Shown here piece after piece: positions 16,666-25,017 of a stretch of 64,000 nucleotides of DNA. The DNA is from Octadecabacter ascidiaceicola (GTDB taxonomy: Bacteria > Pseudomonadota > Alphaproteobacteria > Rhodobacterales > Rhodobacteraceae). How positions within the stretch are numbered: position 1 is the first letter of the stretch; the number at the start of each line of letters is the position of its first letter. Position numbers and translations under genes: made by a program. The notes beneath the pieces are model-generated. The model did no database searches and was not told the DNA's origin. It saw only the letters and a list, made by a program, of their open reading frames with translations. The DNA is taken from assembly GCF_900185015.1 (NCBI RefSeq), contig NZ_FXYD01000006.1, positions 104,009 through 168,008 of the forward strand. Reading direction: 5' to 3'.

Positions 16666-18131
16666 TGGACTTGGGCCTGGAGAACCCCGATCTATTGCGT
16701 CAAGCGGCCCCCGTTGGGGGCCGTTGGATCGATGCGGACAGTTCCGGCATTGCCGTGACCAACCCAGCGACCGGCGAAACGCTCGGGTATGTACCCGATC
16801 TCGGGACTGCGGAAACGTCAGAAGCGATTGATGCGGCGCGGGTCGCCCAGAAAGCATGGGCTGCTCGCACGGCTAAAGACCGTAGCAATGTCTTACGCCG
16901 TTGGTTCGATCTCATGATGGCAAACCAAGACGACCTTGGGCGCATCCTAACGGCAGAGCAGGGTAAGCCTTTGGCTGAGGCCAAAGGTGAAATCGCGTAT
17001 GGCGCGTCCTTCATCGAATGGTTTTCAGAAGAAGCGCGCCGTGCGTACGGCGACATCACCCCCGGCCATGCGCCCGACAAACGGATTCTGTCGGTGCGCC
17101 AGCCCATTGGTGTCGTTGCAGCGATCACACCTTGGAATTTTCCAAATGCAATGATCGCACGCAAGGCAGCGCCTGCCTTTGCCGCAGGCTGTGCTATGGT
17201 TTTGAAACCGTCTGAAATGACTCCGTTCTCGGCCATAGCGATGGCTGTCCTAGCTGAAGAAGCGGGTCTGCCGAGTGGTCTGTTTTCCGTCGTAACTGGC
17301 GATGCCGCGACCATTGGTCAGGTCATGACTGACAGTCCGATCGTGCGTAAACTCACGTTCACGGGATCGACCGGGGTAGGGGCAAAACTCTATGCGCAAT
17401 GTGCGCCGACGATCAAGAAACTCGGCCTCGAGCTAGGTGGCAACGCGCCGTTCATCGTGTTTGATGACGCAGATCTGGATGCTGCCGTTGAGGGAACCGT
17501 GATCGCGAAGTTTCGGAACAACGGTCAAACCTGCGTATGCGCGAACCGTATTTACGTGCAGGCGGATGTTTATGATGCTTTTGCGGCCAAACTGACAGAT
17601 AAGGTTGCAAGTCTTCCGACAGGCAACGGGTTTGACGAGGGAATCGTGTTTGGCCCTCTGATCAATGACGCCGCTGTTACGAAGGTCGCAAGCCATATCG
17701 CTGATGCCACGTCACAAGGGGCCTCTGTCGCGCTGGGCGGTAAGGCACACTCCATAGGCGGCACCTTTTTTGAACCTACGATCCTGACGGATGTGACCAA
17801 GGACATGGCAATCGCAACCGAAGAAACCTTCGGTCCGGTCGCGCCGCTTTTTAAGTTTGAGACTGAGGCAGAGGTTGTTGCCGCGGCCAATGACACAGAA
17901 TTCGGGCTGGCCTCGTATTTCTACAGTCAGGACCATGCCCGCGTGTGGCGCGTTTCTGAGGCATTGGACTACGGTATGGTTGGTGTGAACACTGGTTTGA
18001 TTTCAACCGCCGAGGCCCCGTTTGGCGGAGTTAAGGCGTCGGGTTTGGGGCGTGAAGGATCGCGCCATGGGCTCGATGATTTCTTGGAAATAAAATACAT
18101 CTGCATGGGTGGAATTGAGGCGGAGGGCTAA
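16662..18131 (+). CDS. gabD: Succinate-semialdehyde dehydrogenase (GabD-like)
   Basis: From ATG 16662 the protein is 489 residues; this start overlaps the dioxygenase TGA and fits the family length better than the open frame from 16527. The ALDH core is complete: AAITPWNFPNAMIARKAAPA, ELGGNAPFIVFDDADLD, the catalytic Cys in NNGQTCVCANR and the FGGVKASGLGREGS tail. In this operon it would oxidise the succinate semialdehyde released by HpaI to succinate for the TCA cycle. In-frame ATG codons at 16662 and 16665 are both possible starts. Confidence 0.92.
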   Translation: MMDLGLENPDLLRQAAPVGGRWIDADSSGIAVTNPATGETLGYVPDLGTAETSEAIDAARVAQKAWAARTAKDRSNVLRRWFDLMMANQDDLGRILTAEQGKPLAEAKGEIAYGASFIEWFSEEARRAYGDITPGHAPDKRILSVRQPIGVVAAITPWNFPNAMIARKAAPAFAAGCAMVLKPSEMTPFSAIAMAVLAEEAGLPSGLFSVVTGDAATIGQVMTDSPIVRKLTFTGSTGVGAKLYAQCAPTIKKLGLELGGNAPFIVFDDADLDAAVEGTVIAKFRNNGQTCVCANRIYVQADVYDAFAAKLTDKVASLPTGNGFDEGIVFGPLINDAAVTKVASHIADATSQGASVALGGKAHSIGGTFFEPTILTDVTKDMAIATEETFGPVAPLFKFETEAEVVAAANDTEFGLASYFYSQDHARVWRVSEALDYGMVGVNTGLISTAEAPFGGVKASGLGREGSRHGLDDFLEIKYICMGGIEAEG

Positions 18132-18134
18132 TTG

Positions 18135-19532
18135 ATGGATTGGGACGAGTTCGCCCATTGGGGTAAGCATATTTCGGAATGGGGCGCACAGTACCACAAG
18201 GCACTGCCCGACACTCCTGTTCGCGCCCAAACTGCTCTTGGGGATATCGCGGCCCAGCTGAATCAGGTTCCCCCTGAAAACGGCGAAGACATGGCGGCGA
18301 TCCTTGAAGACTTCGAAACCATTGTGATGCCCGGCATGACGCACTGGCAGCACCCGCGTTTCTTTGCGTATTTTCCTGCCAATGCGGCGCCTCCTTCGAT
18401 GTTGGCAGAGCAATTGGTGAACACCGTCGCTGCGCAATGCATGCTGTGGCAAACTTCTCCGGCGGCGACAGAAGTCGAAGGCGTTATGGTCGATTGGCTG
18501 CGTCAGGCGCTTGGGTTAGCGGATGGATTCACAGGTGTGATCCAAGACAGCGCCTCGTCTGCGACCCTTTCGGCCGTGTTGACCATGCGTGAACGCGCGA
18601 CGGGGTATACGGGGAACAAAGATGGGCTGTCCAACAAGGGCCACCTGCGAGTCTATTGTTCCGACCAGGTGCATTCTTCCATTGATCGTGCTTGCTGGGT
18701 CTCTGGGATCGGACAGGCCAACTTGGTCAAAATCCCCGCGATAGGCCCGCGATTTGAGATGGACGTAGATGCACTGCAGCAAGCAATTGCTGATGATCTC
18801 AAAGCAGGTCACACGCCGGCAGGCATCATCGCGATTACAGGTGGAACAGGCGTTGGAGGCTCCGATACGTTAGGGCCGATATTAGCGGTCGCCAAGGAGC
18901 ATGACCTTTACACGCACCTTGATGCGGCGTGGGCAGGATCGGCCATGATCTGCCCAGAATTCAGGGACGAGTTTTGGCAGGATGTTGATGGCTTCGACAG
19001 CATCGTATTCAACCCTCACAAATGGCTTGGGGCGCAATTCGATTGTTCGATCCAGTTCTTGCGTGATGCGACGCCGCAATTGAACACGCTTAAGATCGAG
19101 CCAGAGTACCTAAAGACCACAGGTGCGCCGGTCACTAACTATTCGGAATGGACGATCCCGCTAGGGCGGCGGTTTCGGGCACTCAAAATATGGTTCTTGC
19201 TCCGGTCCTACGGGCTTGAAGGGTTGCGTCAGAGAATTCGAAATCACGTCGCATGGGCGGGTGAGTTGTGCGAGGAAATCCGCGCGATGGATGGGTTTGA
19301 AATCGCGAGCGAACCAATACTCAGCCTGTTTTCGTTCCGCTGCCCGGGCGATGATGCCACGCAACAAAGTCTCGTTGATGCGCTTAATGATGATGGCAGA
19401 ATTTACCTGACACAGGGCGAAATTCAGGGACGTAAAGTGATCCGCTTTCAAGTGGGGCAATTCGATACAACACGTGATGATGTGATGATGGCCAAAACCG
19501 TGATCCAAGATATTTGGGAGAAAATTCAATGA
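18135..19532 (+). CDS. PLP-dependent aromatic-L-amino-acid decarboxylase
   Basis: A 465-residue group II decarboxylase. HPRFFAYFPA (about 73-82), His180 in SDQVHSSIDRA, Asp263 in HLDAAWAGSA and the PLP lysine Lys296 in FNPHKWLGA are all present, as in DOPA and tyrosine decarboxylases. It would convert an aromatic amino acid (tyrosine, DOPA or a beta-hydroxy derivative) to its amine. The ATG at 18135 is preferred over the TTG one codon earlier. It lies inside the hpa operon, overlapping hpaG (ATGA), so the amine probably feeds the same pathway; this is inference. Confidence 0.88.
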   Translation: MDWDEFAHWGKHISEWGAQYHKALPDTPVRAQTALGDIAAQLNQVPPENGEDMAAILEDFETIVMPGMTHWQHPRFFAYFPANAAPPSMLAEQLVNTVAAQCMLWQTSPAATEVEGVMVDWLRQALGLADGFTGVIQDSASSATLSAVLTMRERATGYTGNKDGLSNKGHLRVYCSDQVHSSIDRACWVSGIGQANLVKIPAIGPRFEMDVDALQQAIADDLKAGHTPAGIIAITGGTGVGGSDTLGPILAVAKEHDLYTHLDAAWAGSAMICPEFRDEFWQDVDGFDSIVFNPHKWLGAQFDCSIQFLRDATPQLNTLKIEPEYLKTTGAPVTNYSEWTIPLGRRFRALKIWFLLRSYGLEGLRQRIRNHVAWAGELCEEIRAMDGFEIASEPILSLFSFRCPGDDATQQSLVDALNDDGRIYLTQGEIQGRKVIRFQVGQFDTTRDDVMMAKTVIQDIWEKIQ

Positions 19533-20383
19533 AATACGCGACCTACACAGCCGATGGGCAAACCCACTACGGCGCCGTCGCTGATGGGGGAATGATCGCG
19601 CTGGATGGCGCTTTACCGCAGTGGCCCACGCTGTTGGATGTTGTGCGTGCAGGCGGGTTTGATGCATTGGAAAAGGCCGCAGAAGGCCAGTCGGTAACGC
19701 ACACAGAATTCGAATACGAAATGGTGCTGCCAAACGCCCCACGCATCCTGTGCGTCGGTGTGAACTTTCCCGACCGCAACGCAGAATATAAAGACGGATC
19801 CGAGCAGCCGAAATACATGTCGCTGTTCCCACGGTTTGCGAGCGGTTTTACCGGGCACAATCGCCCTTTGATCCGCCCACCGGAGAACGAAACGCTGGAC
19901 TACGAAGGTGAGGTCGCGATTGTCATCGGCAAGGCCGGGCGCCGTATCAGCCAAGCTGATGCCTATGACCACATCGCCGCACTGACACTGTGTAATGAAG
20001 GCACGATCCGCGATTGGGTTCGCCACGCGAAATTCAACGTCACACAGGGTAAGAACTGGGATAATTCCGGTTCGATCGGTCCGTGGCTCGTGCCATTCAC
20101 GGACGCAGCGCAGCTTGACGAGGCGCGCATCATCACGCGCGTGAACGGTGAAGTACGCCAAGACGACGTGCTGTCGCGCATGATGCACCCAATCCGCCGC
20201 GAGATCGAATACATCTCGACGTTCATGACGTTGCAGCCCGGCGATATCATTGTCACCGGAACGCCGACGGGGTCTGGCGCACGTCTTGACCCGCCACAGT
20301 ACCTCAAGCCCGGTGACGTGGTTGAGGTAGAAGTGAACGGGATCGGCACCCTTCGCAACACCGTTGAGGATGAACGCCTGTGA
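19529..20383 (+). CDS. hpaG: Fumarylacetoacetate hydrolase-family protein, HpaG-like decarboxylase/isomerase
   Basis: A 284-residue single-domain FAH-fold protein. The metal-binding Glu residues sit in LDYEGEVAIVIGK, and LCNEGTIRDW, TQGKNWDNSGSIGPW and IIVTGTPTGSGA are standard for the family. In the hpa pathway this fold decarboxylates 5-oxopent-3-ene-1,2,5-tricarboxylate and isomerises the product. E. coli HpaG/HpcE has two such domains in about 430 residues; here only one is encoded in the operon. The start overlaps the decarboxylase stop and its TGA overlaps the hpaH ATG. Confidence 0.85.
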   Translation: MKYATYTADGQTHYGAVADGGMIALDGALPQWPTLLDVVRAGGFDALEKAAEGQSVTHTEFEYEMVLPNAPRILCVGVNFPDRNAEYKDGSEQPKYMSLFPRFASGFTGHNRPLIRPPENETLDYEGEVAIVIGKAGRRISQADAYDHIAALTLCNEGTIRDWVRHAKFNVTQGKNWDNSGSIGPWLVPFTDAAQLDEARIITRVNGEVRQDDVLSRMMHPIRREIEYISTFMTLQPGDIIVTGTPTGSGARLDPPQYLKPGDVVEVEVNGIGTLRNTVEDERL

Positions 20384-21180
20384 TGCCGCAAGATCATGCA
20401 AAAGCAGCCGCTGATTTGCTTGCCGCCGAAAAGTCTGGCGAACAGATCGGACTGTTGACCAAGGCCCACCCTGAAATGGGAATGGATGATGCCTATGCCG
20501 TTCAGAACGCGATTTATCGCGCCAAGCTAGCCGAAGGGCGCAGCGTGATCGGATGGAAGATCGGGCTGACGTCTAAGGCGATGCAATATGCGCTGAACAT
20601 CGATATTCCTGACAGTGGTATTTTGTTCGACGATATGGCGTTTGAACACGGCGCAAACGTGCCCGCAGGCCGCTTTATTCAGCCGCGGATCGAGGCGGAA
20701 ATTGCTTTTGTCATGAAATCCCCGCTGGGCGGTGCAGATGTTACGCGCGGTGATGTGATTGCTGCGACGGATTATGTGGCACCGTCGATCGAGATCCTCG
20801 ATACGAGGATTTTGCGAAGCGATCCGGAAACCGGTGAAACACGCAAGGTTTTTGACACGATCAGTGACAACGCTGCCAACGCGGGCATTGTCCTTGGCCC
20901 GCAAAAACACGCCATAGATGCCTTTGATCTACGTTGGGTCGGTGCGATTACGTCGCGCAACGGAGAGGTTGAGGAAACCGGCCTCGGGGCAGGGGTGCTC
21001 AATGATCCGATCGAAAGCGTGGTTTGGTTGGCCCGCCGAATGGCGCAATATGGCCAAAGCATTGAACCTGGACAGATCGTCCTATCAGGTAGCTTTATTC
21101 GCCCTGTCGAATGCCCTGCCGGTACGCAAATTCATGCGGACTTTGGCCCCTTCGGCCACGTAGACATTTCATTCGACTAA
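20383..21180 (+). CDS. hpaH: 2-oxo-hept-4-ene-1,7-dioate hydratase
   Basis: A 265-residue protein of the HpaH/MhpD hydratase family, a divergent branch of the FAH fold. Diagnostic segments are VIGWKIGLTSKAMQ, DIPDSGILFDDM and IQPRIEAEIAFVM. It adds water to 2-oxohept-4-ene-1,7-dioate before aldol cleavage by HpaI and needs Mg2+ or Mn2+ in characterised members. ATG at 20383 overlaps the hpaG TGA; a GTG one codon earlier is also open. It is followed 13 bp later by hpaI. Confidence 0.93.
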   Translation: MPQDHAKAAADLLAAEKSGEQIGLLTKAHPEMGMDDAYAVQNAIYRAKLAEGRSVIGWKIGLTSKAMQYALNIDIPDSGILFDDMAFEHGANVPAGRFIQPRIEAEIAFVMKSPLGGADVTRGDVIAATDYVAPSIEILDTRILRSDPETGETRKVFDTISDNAANAGIVLGPQKHAIDAFDLRWVGAITSRNGEVEETGLGAGVLNDPIESVVWLARRMAQYGQSIEPGQIVLSGSFIRPVECPAGTQIHADFGPFGHVDISFD

Positions 21181-21193
21181 AGGAAGCGCCATC

Positions 21194-21976
21194 ATGCCAG
21201 CACCCCATAATTCGTTCAAACACGCCATCGCCAATGGTGAATTGCAAATTGGTTGCTGGATGGGTCTTGCTGATCCCTACATTGCGGAAATCTCGGCTGG
21301 TGCCGGATTTGACTGGCTGTTGATCGATGGCGAACATGCGCCCAATGATCTGCGGTCTATTGTGGCGCAGCTACAGGTTCTTGCCGCGCGCGATAGCCAT
21401 GCCGTTGTGCGCCCTCCAATTGGCGAAACATGGATTATCAAGCAGCTGCTTGATGCCGGTGCGCAGACGCTATTGGTTCCCATGGTCGAAAGTGCCGCGC
21501 AGGCTCAAGACCTAGTTGATGCCGTGACGTACCCTCCGCACGGAGTGCGCGGTGTTGGATCGGCCCTCGCGCGGGCATCGGATTTTTCAGGGATTGGCGA
21601 CTACCTGACCACGGCACGCAACGAAATCTGTTTGCTGGCACAGGTTGAGAACCAGAAGGGCATGTCAGAACTAGATCGTATTCTGGAGGTTGACGGTATT
21701 GATGGTGTTTTCATTGGCCCGTCCGACTTGGCAGCTGATATGGGGTTTATCGGGCAGGCTGGCGCGGCTGAGGTTCAGGCGGCGGTTCTGGGCGCGATGG
21801 AGAAGATTGTTGCATCGGGCAAGGCTGCAGGCATTTTGACGTTGGATAAAGACTTGCAGAATGACTGCCGCGAAATCGGTGCGACATTTATCGCAACAGA
21901 GATTGATGTCACACTGTTCGCGCGAAACATGCGTAGCGCATCAAATGAAGCGCGTCAAAATCTTCAAGGTGAATAG
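21194..21976 (+). CDS. hpaI: 4-hydroxy-2-oxoheptane-1,7-dioate aldolase
   Basis: A 260-residue class II pyruvate aldolase of the HpcH/HpaI family. Visible are CWMGLADPYIAEISAGAGFDWLLIDGEHAPND at residues 17-48 and GVRGVGSALARASDF near 116-130, with the metal-binding Glu in LAQVENQKG and the Asp in GVFIGPSDLAADMG. It splits the hydrated C7 acid into pyruvate and succinate semialdehyde, which the operon's GabD would oxidise. The SD AAAGGAAGC precedes the ATG. It is the last gene of the operon; the leftward MFS gene converges 41 bp later with no clear terminator. Confidence 0.94.
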   Translation: MPAPHNSFKHAIANGELQIGCWMGLADPYIAEISAGAGFDWLLIDGEHAPNDLRSIVAQLQVLAARDSHAVVRPPIGETWIIKQLLDAGAQTLLVPMVESAAQAQDLVDAVTYPPHGVRGVGSALARASDFSGIGDYLTTARNEICLLAQVENQKGMSELDRILEVDGIDGVFIGPSDLAADMGFIGQAGAAEVQAAVLGAMEKIVASGKAAGILTLDKDLQNDCREIGATFIATEIDVTLFARNMRSASNEARQNLQGE

Positions 21977-22017
21977 AAACCTTCCATTACTTAGCTTTCG
22001 GCATGATTGGTGACTTC

Positions 22018-23151
22018 CTACGAGGGCGGTTGCGACTTTAGTGCTCTTGCGAACAAAAACGCGAGCAACAGCGCCGGTATCAGCGCGGCTAAACCAATGC
22101 GCATATTGCTGAACTCGGCGACCAAGCCAATGATTGGTGGTCCAATCAAGAAGCCGCATAGTGTCAATTGGGTCAGGATCGCGACGTTAGCCGCGCTTGA
22201 TCGCCCCTTCAGCACACTGGCGGCACTCACGGCTAACGGGAAACCCAATGAAACGCCAAATCCCAGAAGTGCCACCCCGGCAAATGACAGCCAAATAGTG
22301 GGGCTAACCAACGCGATCAGCAACCCAGCCAATGCGAGAACAACAAGGCATTGCGCCAGTTTTTCGACGGCAAAGCGTGACTTCAGTGCGTCTCCTTGAA
22401 ACCGGCCCAGAGCCACAGACAGGGCGAATACTGTATAGCTTGCGCCTGCGATGCCAGGTGAAGCATCAAATATATTGGTCATGAAGACGGCCAGCCAATC
22501 GGCCATCGCTCCTTCAGTAGTCGCAATCCCAAACCCAAAGAGCGCGATATAAATCAAGGGCCTAGAGGGACGTCCGCTGCGCGCTTGTAGCTTTGGCGCG
22601 GCTGGCAGTGGATAGTTGGTTATATGTCGAGCAACGAAGATGAGAGGGATGAAACTTACGGCGGAAACTATAGACAGAGCGGCACCAGGGGACACCCGTG
22701 CTTCCGCCATCGCTGCCCCGATCGCAGACCCAAGTAACACACCAATCGACCAGTAACCGTGGCAGCCGTTCATAATTGAACTGTCGCTGCGTGCCTCAAC
22801 TTCGGAGGCCGTCACATTGAGGCTAAGTTGGGCGATTGCCATGCAAACGCCCGCAAGGGAAAGTGCGCCGAACAAAACAGGCCCCGACGTCGCAAAGGCT
22901 GGCGCCGGCATTGCGATAAGATAGCCGCCCAACCCAAAAGTGAGCAAACCGCGCGTTCCTAAAAGTTCTGCCAATTTACTGCCAAATGACAGGGCGACCA
23001 ACAACCCCAATGGCATCCCCATCAGTGCAATCGCCAAGGTTCCTTCGCTCAAGCCGATACTTTCCTGCACTTGTGGAATGCGGGGAAACCATGCGCCCAA
23101 CGCGAGAGGTTGCAACAAAAATACCAGCCTTAAGGATTTGATATCATTCAC
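22018..23151 (-). CDS. MFS transporter
   Basis: A 377-residue polytopic membrane protein with about 12 hydrophobic segments and a short FGSKLAELLGTRG loop between helices 2 and 3, as in the major facilitator superfamily. It resembles the YbjJ/FucP-like sugar branch (GLSEGTLAIALMGMPLGLLVALSFGSKLAE). It starts at GTG 23151, overlapping the cutC stop (GTGA), and is the last gene of the amino-sugar operon. It may import or export a pathway sugar. Specificity cannot be assigned. Confidence 0.82.
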   Translation of the reverse strand: MNDIKSLRLVFLLQPLALGAWFPRIPQVQESIGLSEGTLAIALMGMPLGLLVALSFGSKLAELLGTRGLLTFGLGGYLIAMPAPAFATSGPVLFGALSLAGVCMAIAQLSLNVTASEVEARSDSSIMNGCHGYWSIGVLLGSAIGAAMAEARVSPGAALSIVSAVSFIPLIFVARHITNYPLPAAPKLQARSGRPSRPLIYIALFGFGIATTEGAMADWLAVFMTNIFDASPGIAGASYTVFALSVALGRFQGDALKSRFAVEKLAQCLVVLALAGLLIALVSPTIWLSFAGVALLGFGVSLGFPLAVSAASVLKGRSSAANVAILTQLTLCGFLIGPPIIGLVAEFSNMRIGLAALIPALLLAFLFARALKSQPPS

Positions 23152-23891
23152 TGGCCTGCTGGCTCCGGCAATTTCGCCCTCAGTATTGAGGCGATCTTTT
23201 CGGCCTCTAGCGGATCAAATTCTCGTTTGGTTTGGCCAAGTCCAACCTCGGCATATCGGGTGCCAAGCGGTGTTTGCTGAGAGCAAGACGCGTGAAAGGC
23301 TGTGATCGGCGTGTTTTCCATAAGGAGAGGAAGATTGGCGCTATTAACGCCGCTTCCCGCCATGATCTCGATCCTTCCAGCGGCTTTTGCATGTAAGCGG
23401 TTTAGGCCCTCAATTCCCTGTTCTGCTGACCTTGTGCCCCCAGACGTCAAGATACGAGTGGCGCCCAGATCGACGGCAATGTCTACTGCGGCTTCGGGAT
23501 CATCCACGACATCCACAACTCGATGAAGGGTCACGTCAAGACCATCGGCAGCCCTGATCATTGCATCCATTGCTTTGCGATCTAATGCTCCGTTCCGCTC
23601 GGCGCCTATTACGATGCCTTTCAAACCCAGCTCACGCGCGGTACGGATGCTGTGAATGGCAACCGTGATATCGTCGGATGACATCGTAAAGTCTCCGCTA
23701 CGGGTTCTGATCAGCACATGGGTTTCGACACCGAGAGAGGCCGCAAACTCCATCATGCCGATATCCGGAGTAACACCACCGACATCGAGGGCACCACAAA
23801 GTTCGATACGATCAGCAAAGGCGGCTGAGGCTGCTATTGCGGCGGGTGATTCAGCGCAGATTTCAAACGTGTAGGGGCTATTCTGCGGCAT
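23148..23891 (-). CDS. cutC: CutC-family TIM-barrel protein
   Basis: A 247-residue CutC protein: FEICAESPAAIAASAAFADRIELCGALDVGGVTP at the N-terminus and LTSGGTRSAEQGIEGL with IMAGSGVNSANLP further on. The ATG at 23891 overlaps the nagA coding end by 14 bp. CutC was named for copper homeostasis, but its biochemical role is unsettled, and here it is embedded among amino-sugar genes. That placement argues for a metabolic role, perhaps on a sugar-derived compound; this is inference. Confidence 0.9.
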   Translation of the reverse strand: MPQNSPYTFEICAESPAAIAASAAFADRIELCGALDVGGVTPDIGMMEFAASLGVETHVLIRTRSGDFTMSSDDITVAIHSIRTARELGLKGIVIGAERNGALDRKAMDAMIRAADGLDVTLHRVVDVVDDPEAAVDIAVDLGATRILTSGGTRSAEQGIEGLNRLHAKAAGRIEIMAGSGVNSANLPLLMENTPITAFHASCSQQTPLGTRYAEVGLGQTKREFDPLEAEKIASILRAKLPEPAGQ

Positions 23892-25017
23892 CGTTTGCCA
23901 CGGCCAGCGCAAAAGCATCTACAAACGCTTCGGTTTGGGAGAAGTCGTCGGTCATCGAGATGAGATTACGAATGTTCTGTCCTATCAATGATGCGAGATC
24001 GCTTTGTCCGACAATTTCCGCAGGGGTCGAAATGGCCATGCGCAACGCTGTTTCGGGAGAAATGCCAACCTGATTGACCAAACGCGCAACGCCTTGTGCT
24101 TGGGTGATGTGTGCACCCGCCAGATTGCCCTCTACATTTATAAGGCGCCCCTGATCCAAGCGAACATCTTGTCCGTAGAGATCAAAGTGATCAGGACCAC
24201 CGACAGTCGCCATTGCATCGGATACAAGAAACATCAGGTCCCGTGCAGGCCGAGCTTGAATTGCCAAAGCAACCATACGGTCATCAACATGATAGCCGTC
24301 ACAGATTATGCCTGATCGCACCCGTGAATTGATTATCGCGCCTACAGCACCAGGCGCGCGCCCGGCCATTGGTGACATTGCATTGAACAAGTGGGTCGCA
24401 CATGAAGCGCCTGCTGCGATCGCGGCCTCCACCAACTCGGCGTTGGCATTAGTATGACCAATGGAAACAGTGGCACCCATGTCAGAAAGGGCTGCGATTT
24501 GATCCGTTGAAGCGGCCTCCGGCGCGAGCGTGATTATCACTGCGAGATCGTGTTTGCGCAGCTTCGCCACGACATCCATCGTCCGTGCGTCCAGATCGCG
24601 AATGAAATCCCTGTTGTGTGTGCCGCGCCGTTCAACTGAGATATGCGGACCTTCGATATGCAACCCGACAATGCCCTCACCGTGCTGGGATACAATTGCC
24701 GCCTCTACAGCGCGATCCAACACGTCGGGTGCGTCGGTGATAACTGTCGGCATTACGGCAACAGTCCCAAAGCGACGGTGCGCTTGAGCGATGGTGGCAA
24801 TGCCTTCTCTGGTCGGGGTTGAATTGAGCATTGCGCCACCGCCGCCATTGACCTGAAGATCAACAAAACCAGGCGAAATGCACCCTTTGAAGCGCAATCC
24901 GCCTTCATGTTCGTGGGCAATATCGACGACTTCGTTGTCGACGATACGGATGGCTTGCCCAGACGTCAGAGATTGGCCATCAAATAGTAGATCCGGTACA
25001 ACCCAAACATCCGTCAT
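23878..25017 (-). CDS. nagA: N-acetylglucosamine-6-phosphate deacetylase (NagA/AgaA)
   Basis: A 379-residue amidohydrolase with the NagA pattern: SPGFVDLQVNGGGGAMLN (about 49-66), GLHIEGPHIS (metal Glu), SIGHTNA with its His, THLFNAMSPMAGRAPGAVG, and LVSDAMATVG with the catalytic Asp. It removes acetate from GlcNAc-6-P (or GalNAc-6-P). Its ATG overlaps the agaZ stop (ATGA), and its end overlaps cutC. Within this operon it follows the ROK kinase and precedes the SIS deaminases in pathway order. Confidence 0.94.
   Translation of the reverse strand: MTDVWVVPDLLFDGQSLTSGQAIRIVDNEVVDIAHEHEGGLRFKGCISPGFVDLQVNGGGGAMLNSTPTREGIATIAQAHRRFGTVAVMPTVITDAPDVLDRAVEAAIVSQHGEGIVGLHIEGPHISVERRGTHNRDFIRDLDARTMDVVAKLRKHDLAVIITLAPEAASTDQIAALSDMGATVSIGHTNANAELVEAAIAAGASCATHLFNAMSPMAGRAPGAVGAIINSRVRSGIICDGYHVDDRMVALAIQARPARDLMFLVSDAMATVGGPDHFDLYGQDVRLDQGRLINVEGNLAGAHITQAQGVARLVNQVGISPETALRMAISTPAEIVGQSDLASLIGQNIRNLISMTDDFSQTEAFVDAFALAVANDAAE

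Noticed and set aside
19161..19832. Leftward 223-codon ORF spanning decarboxylase and hpaG
   Set aside because: Crosses two well-supported rightward genes and has no recognisable domain.
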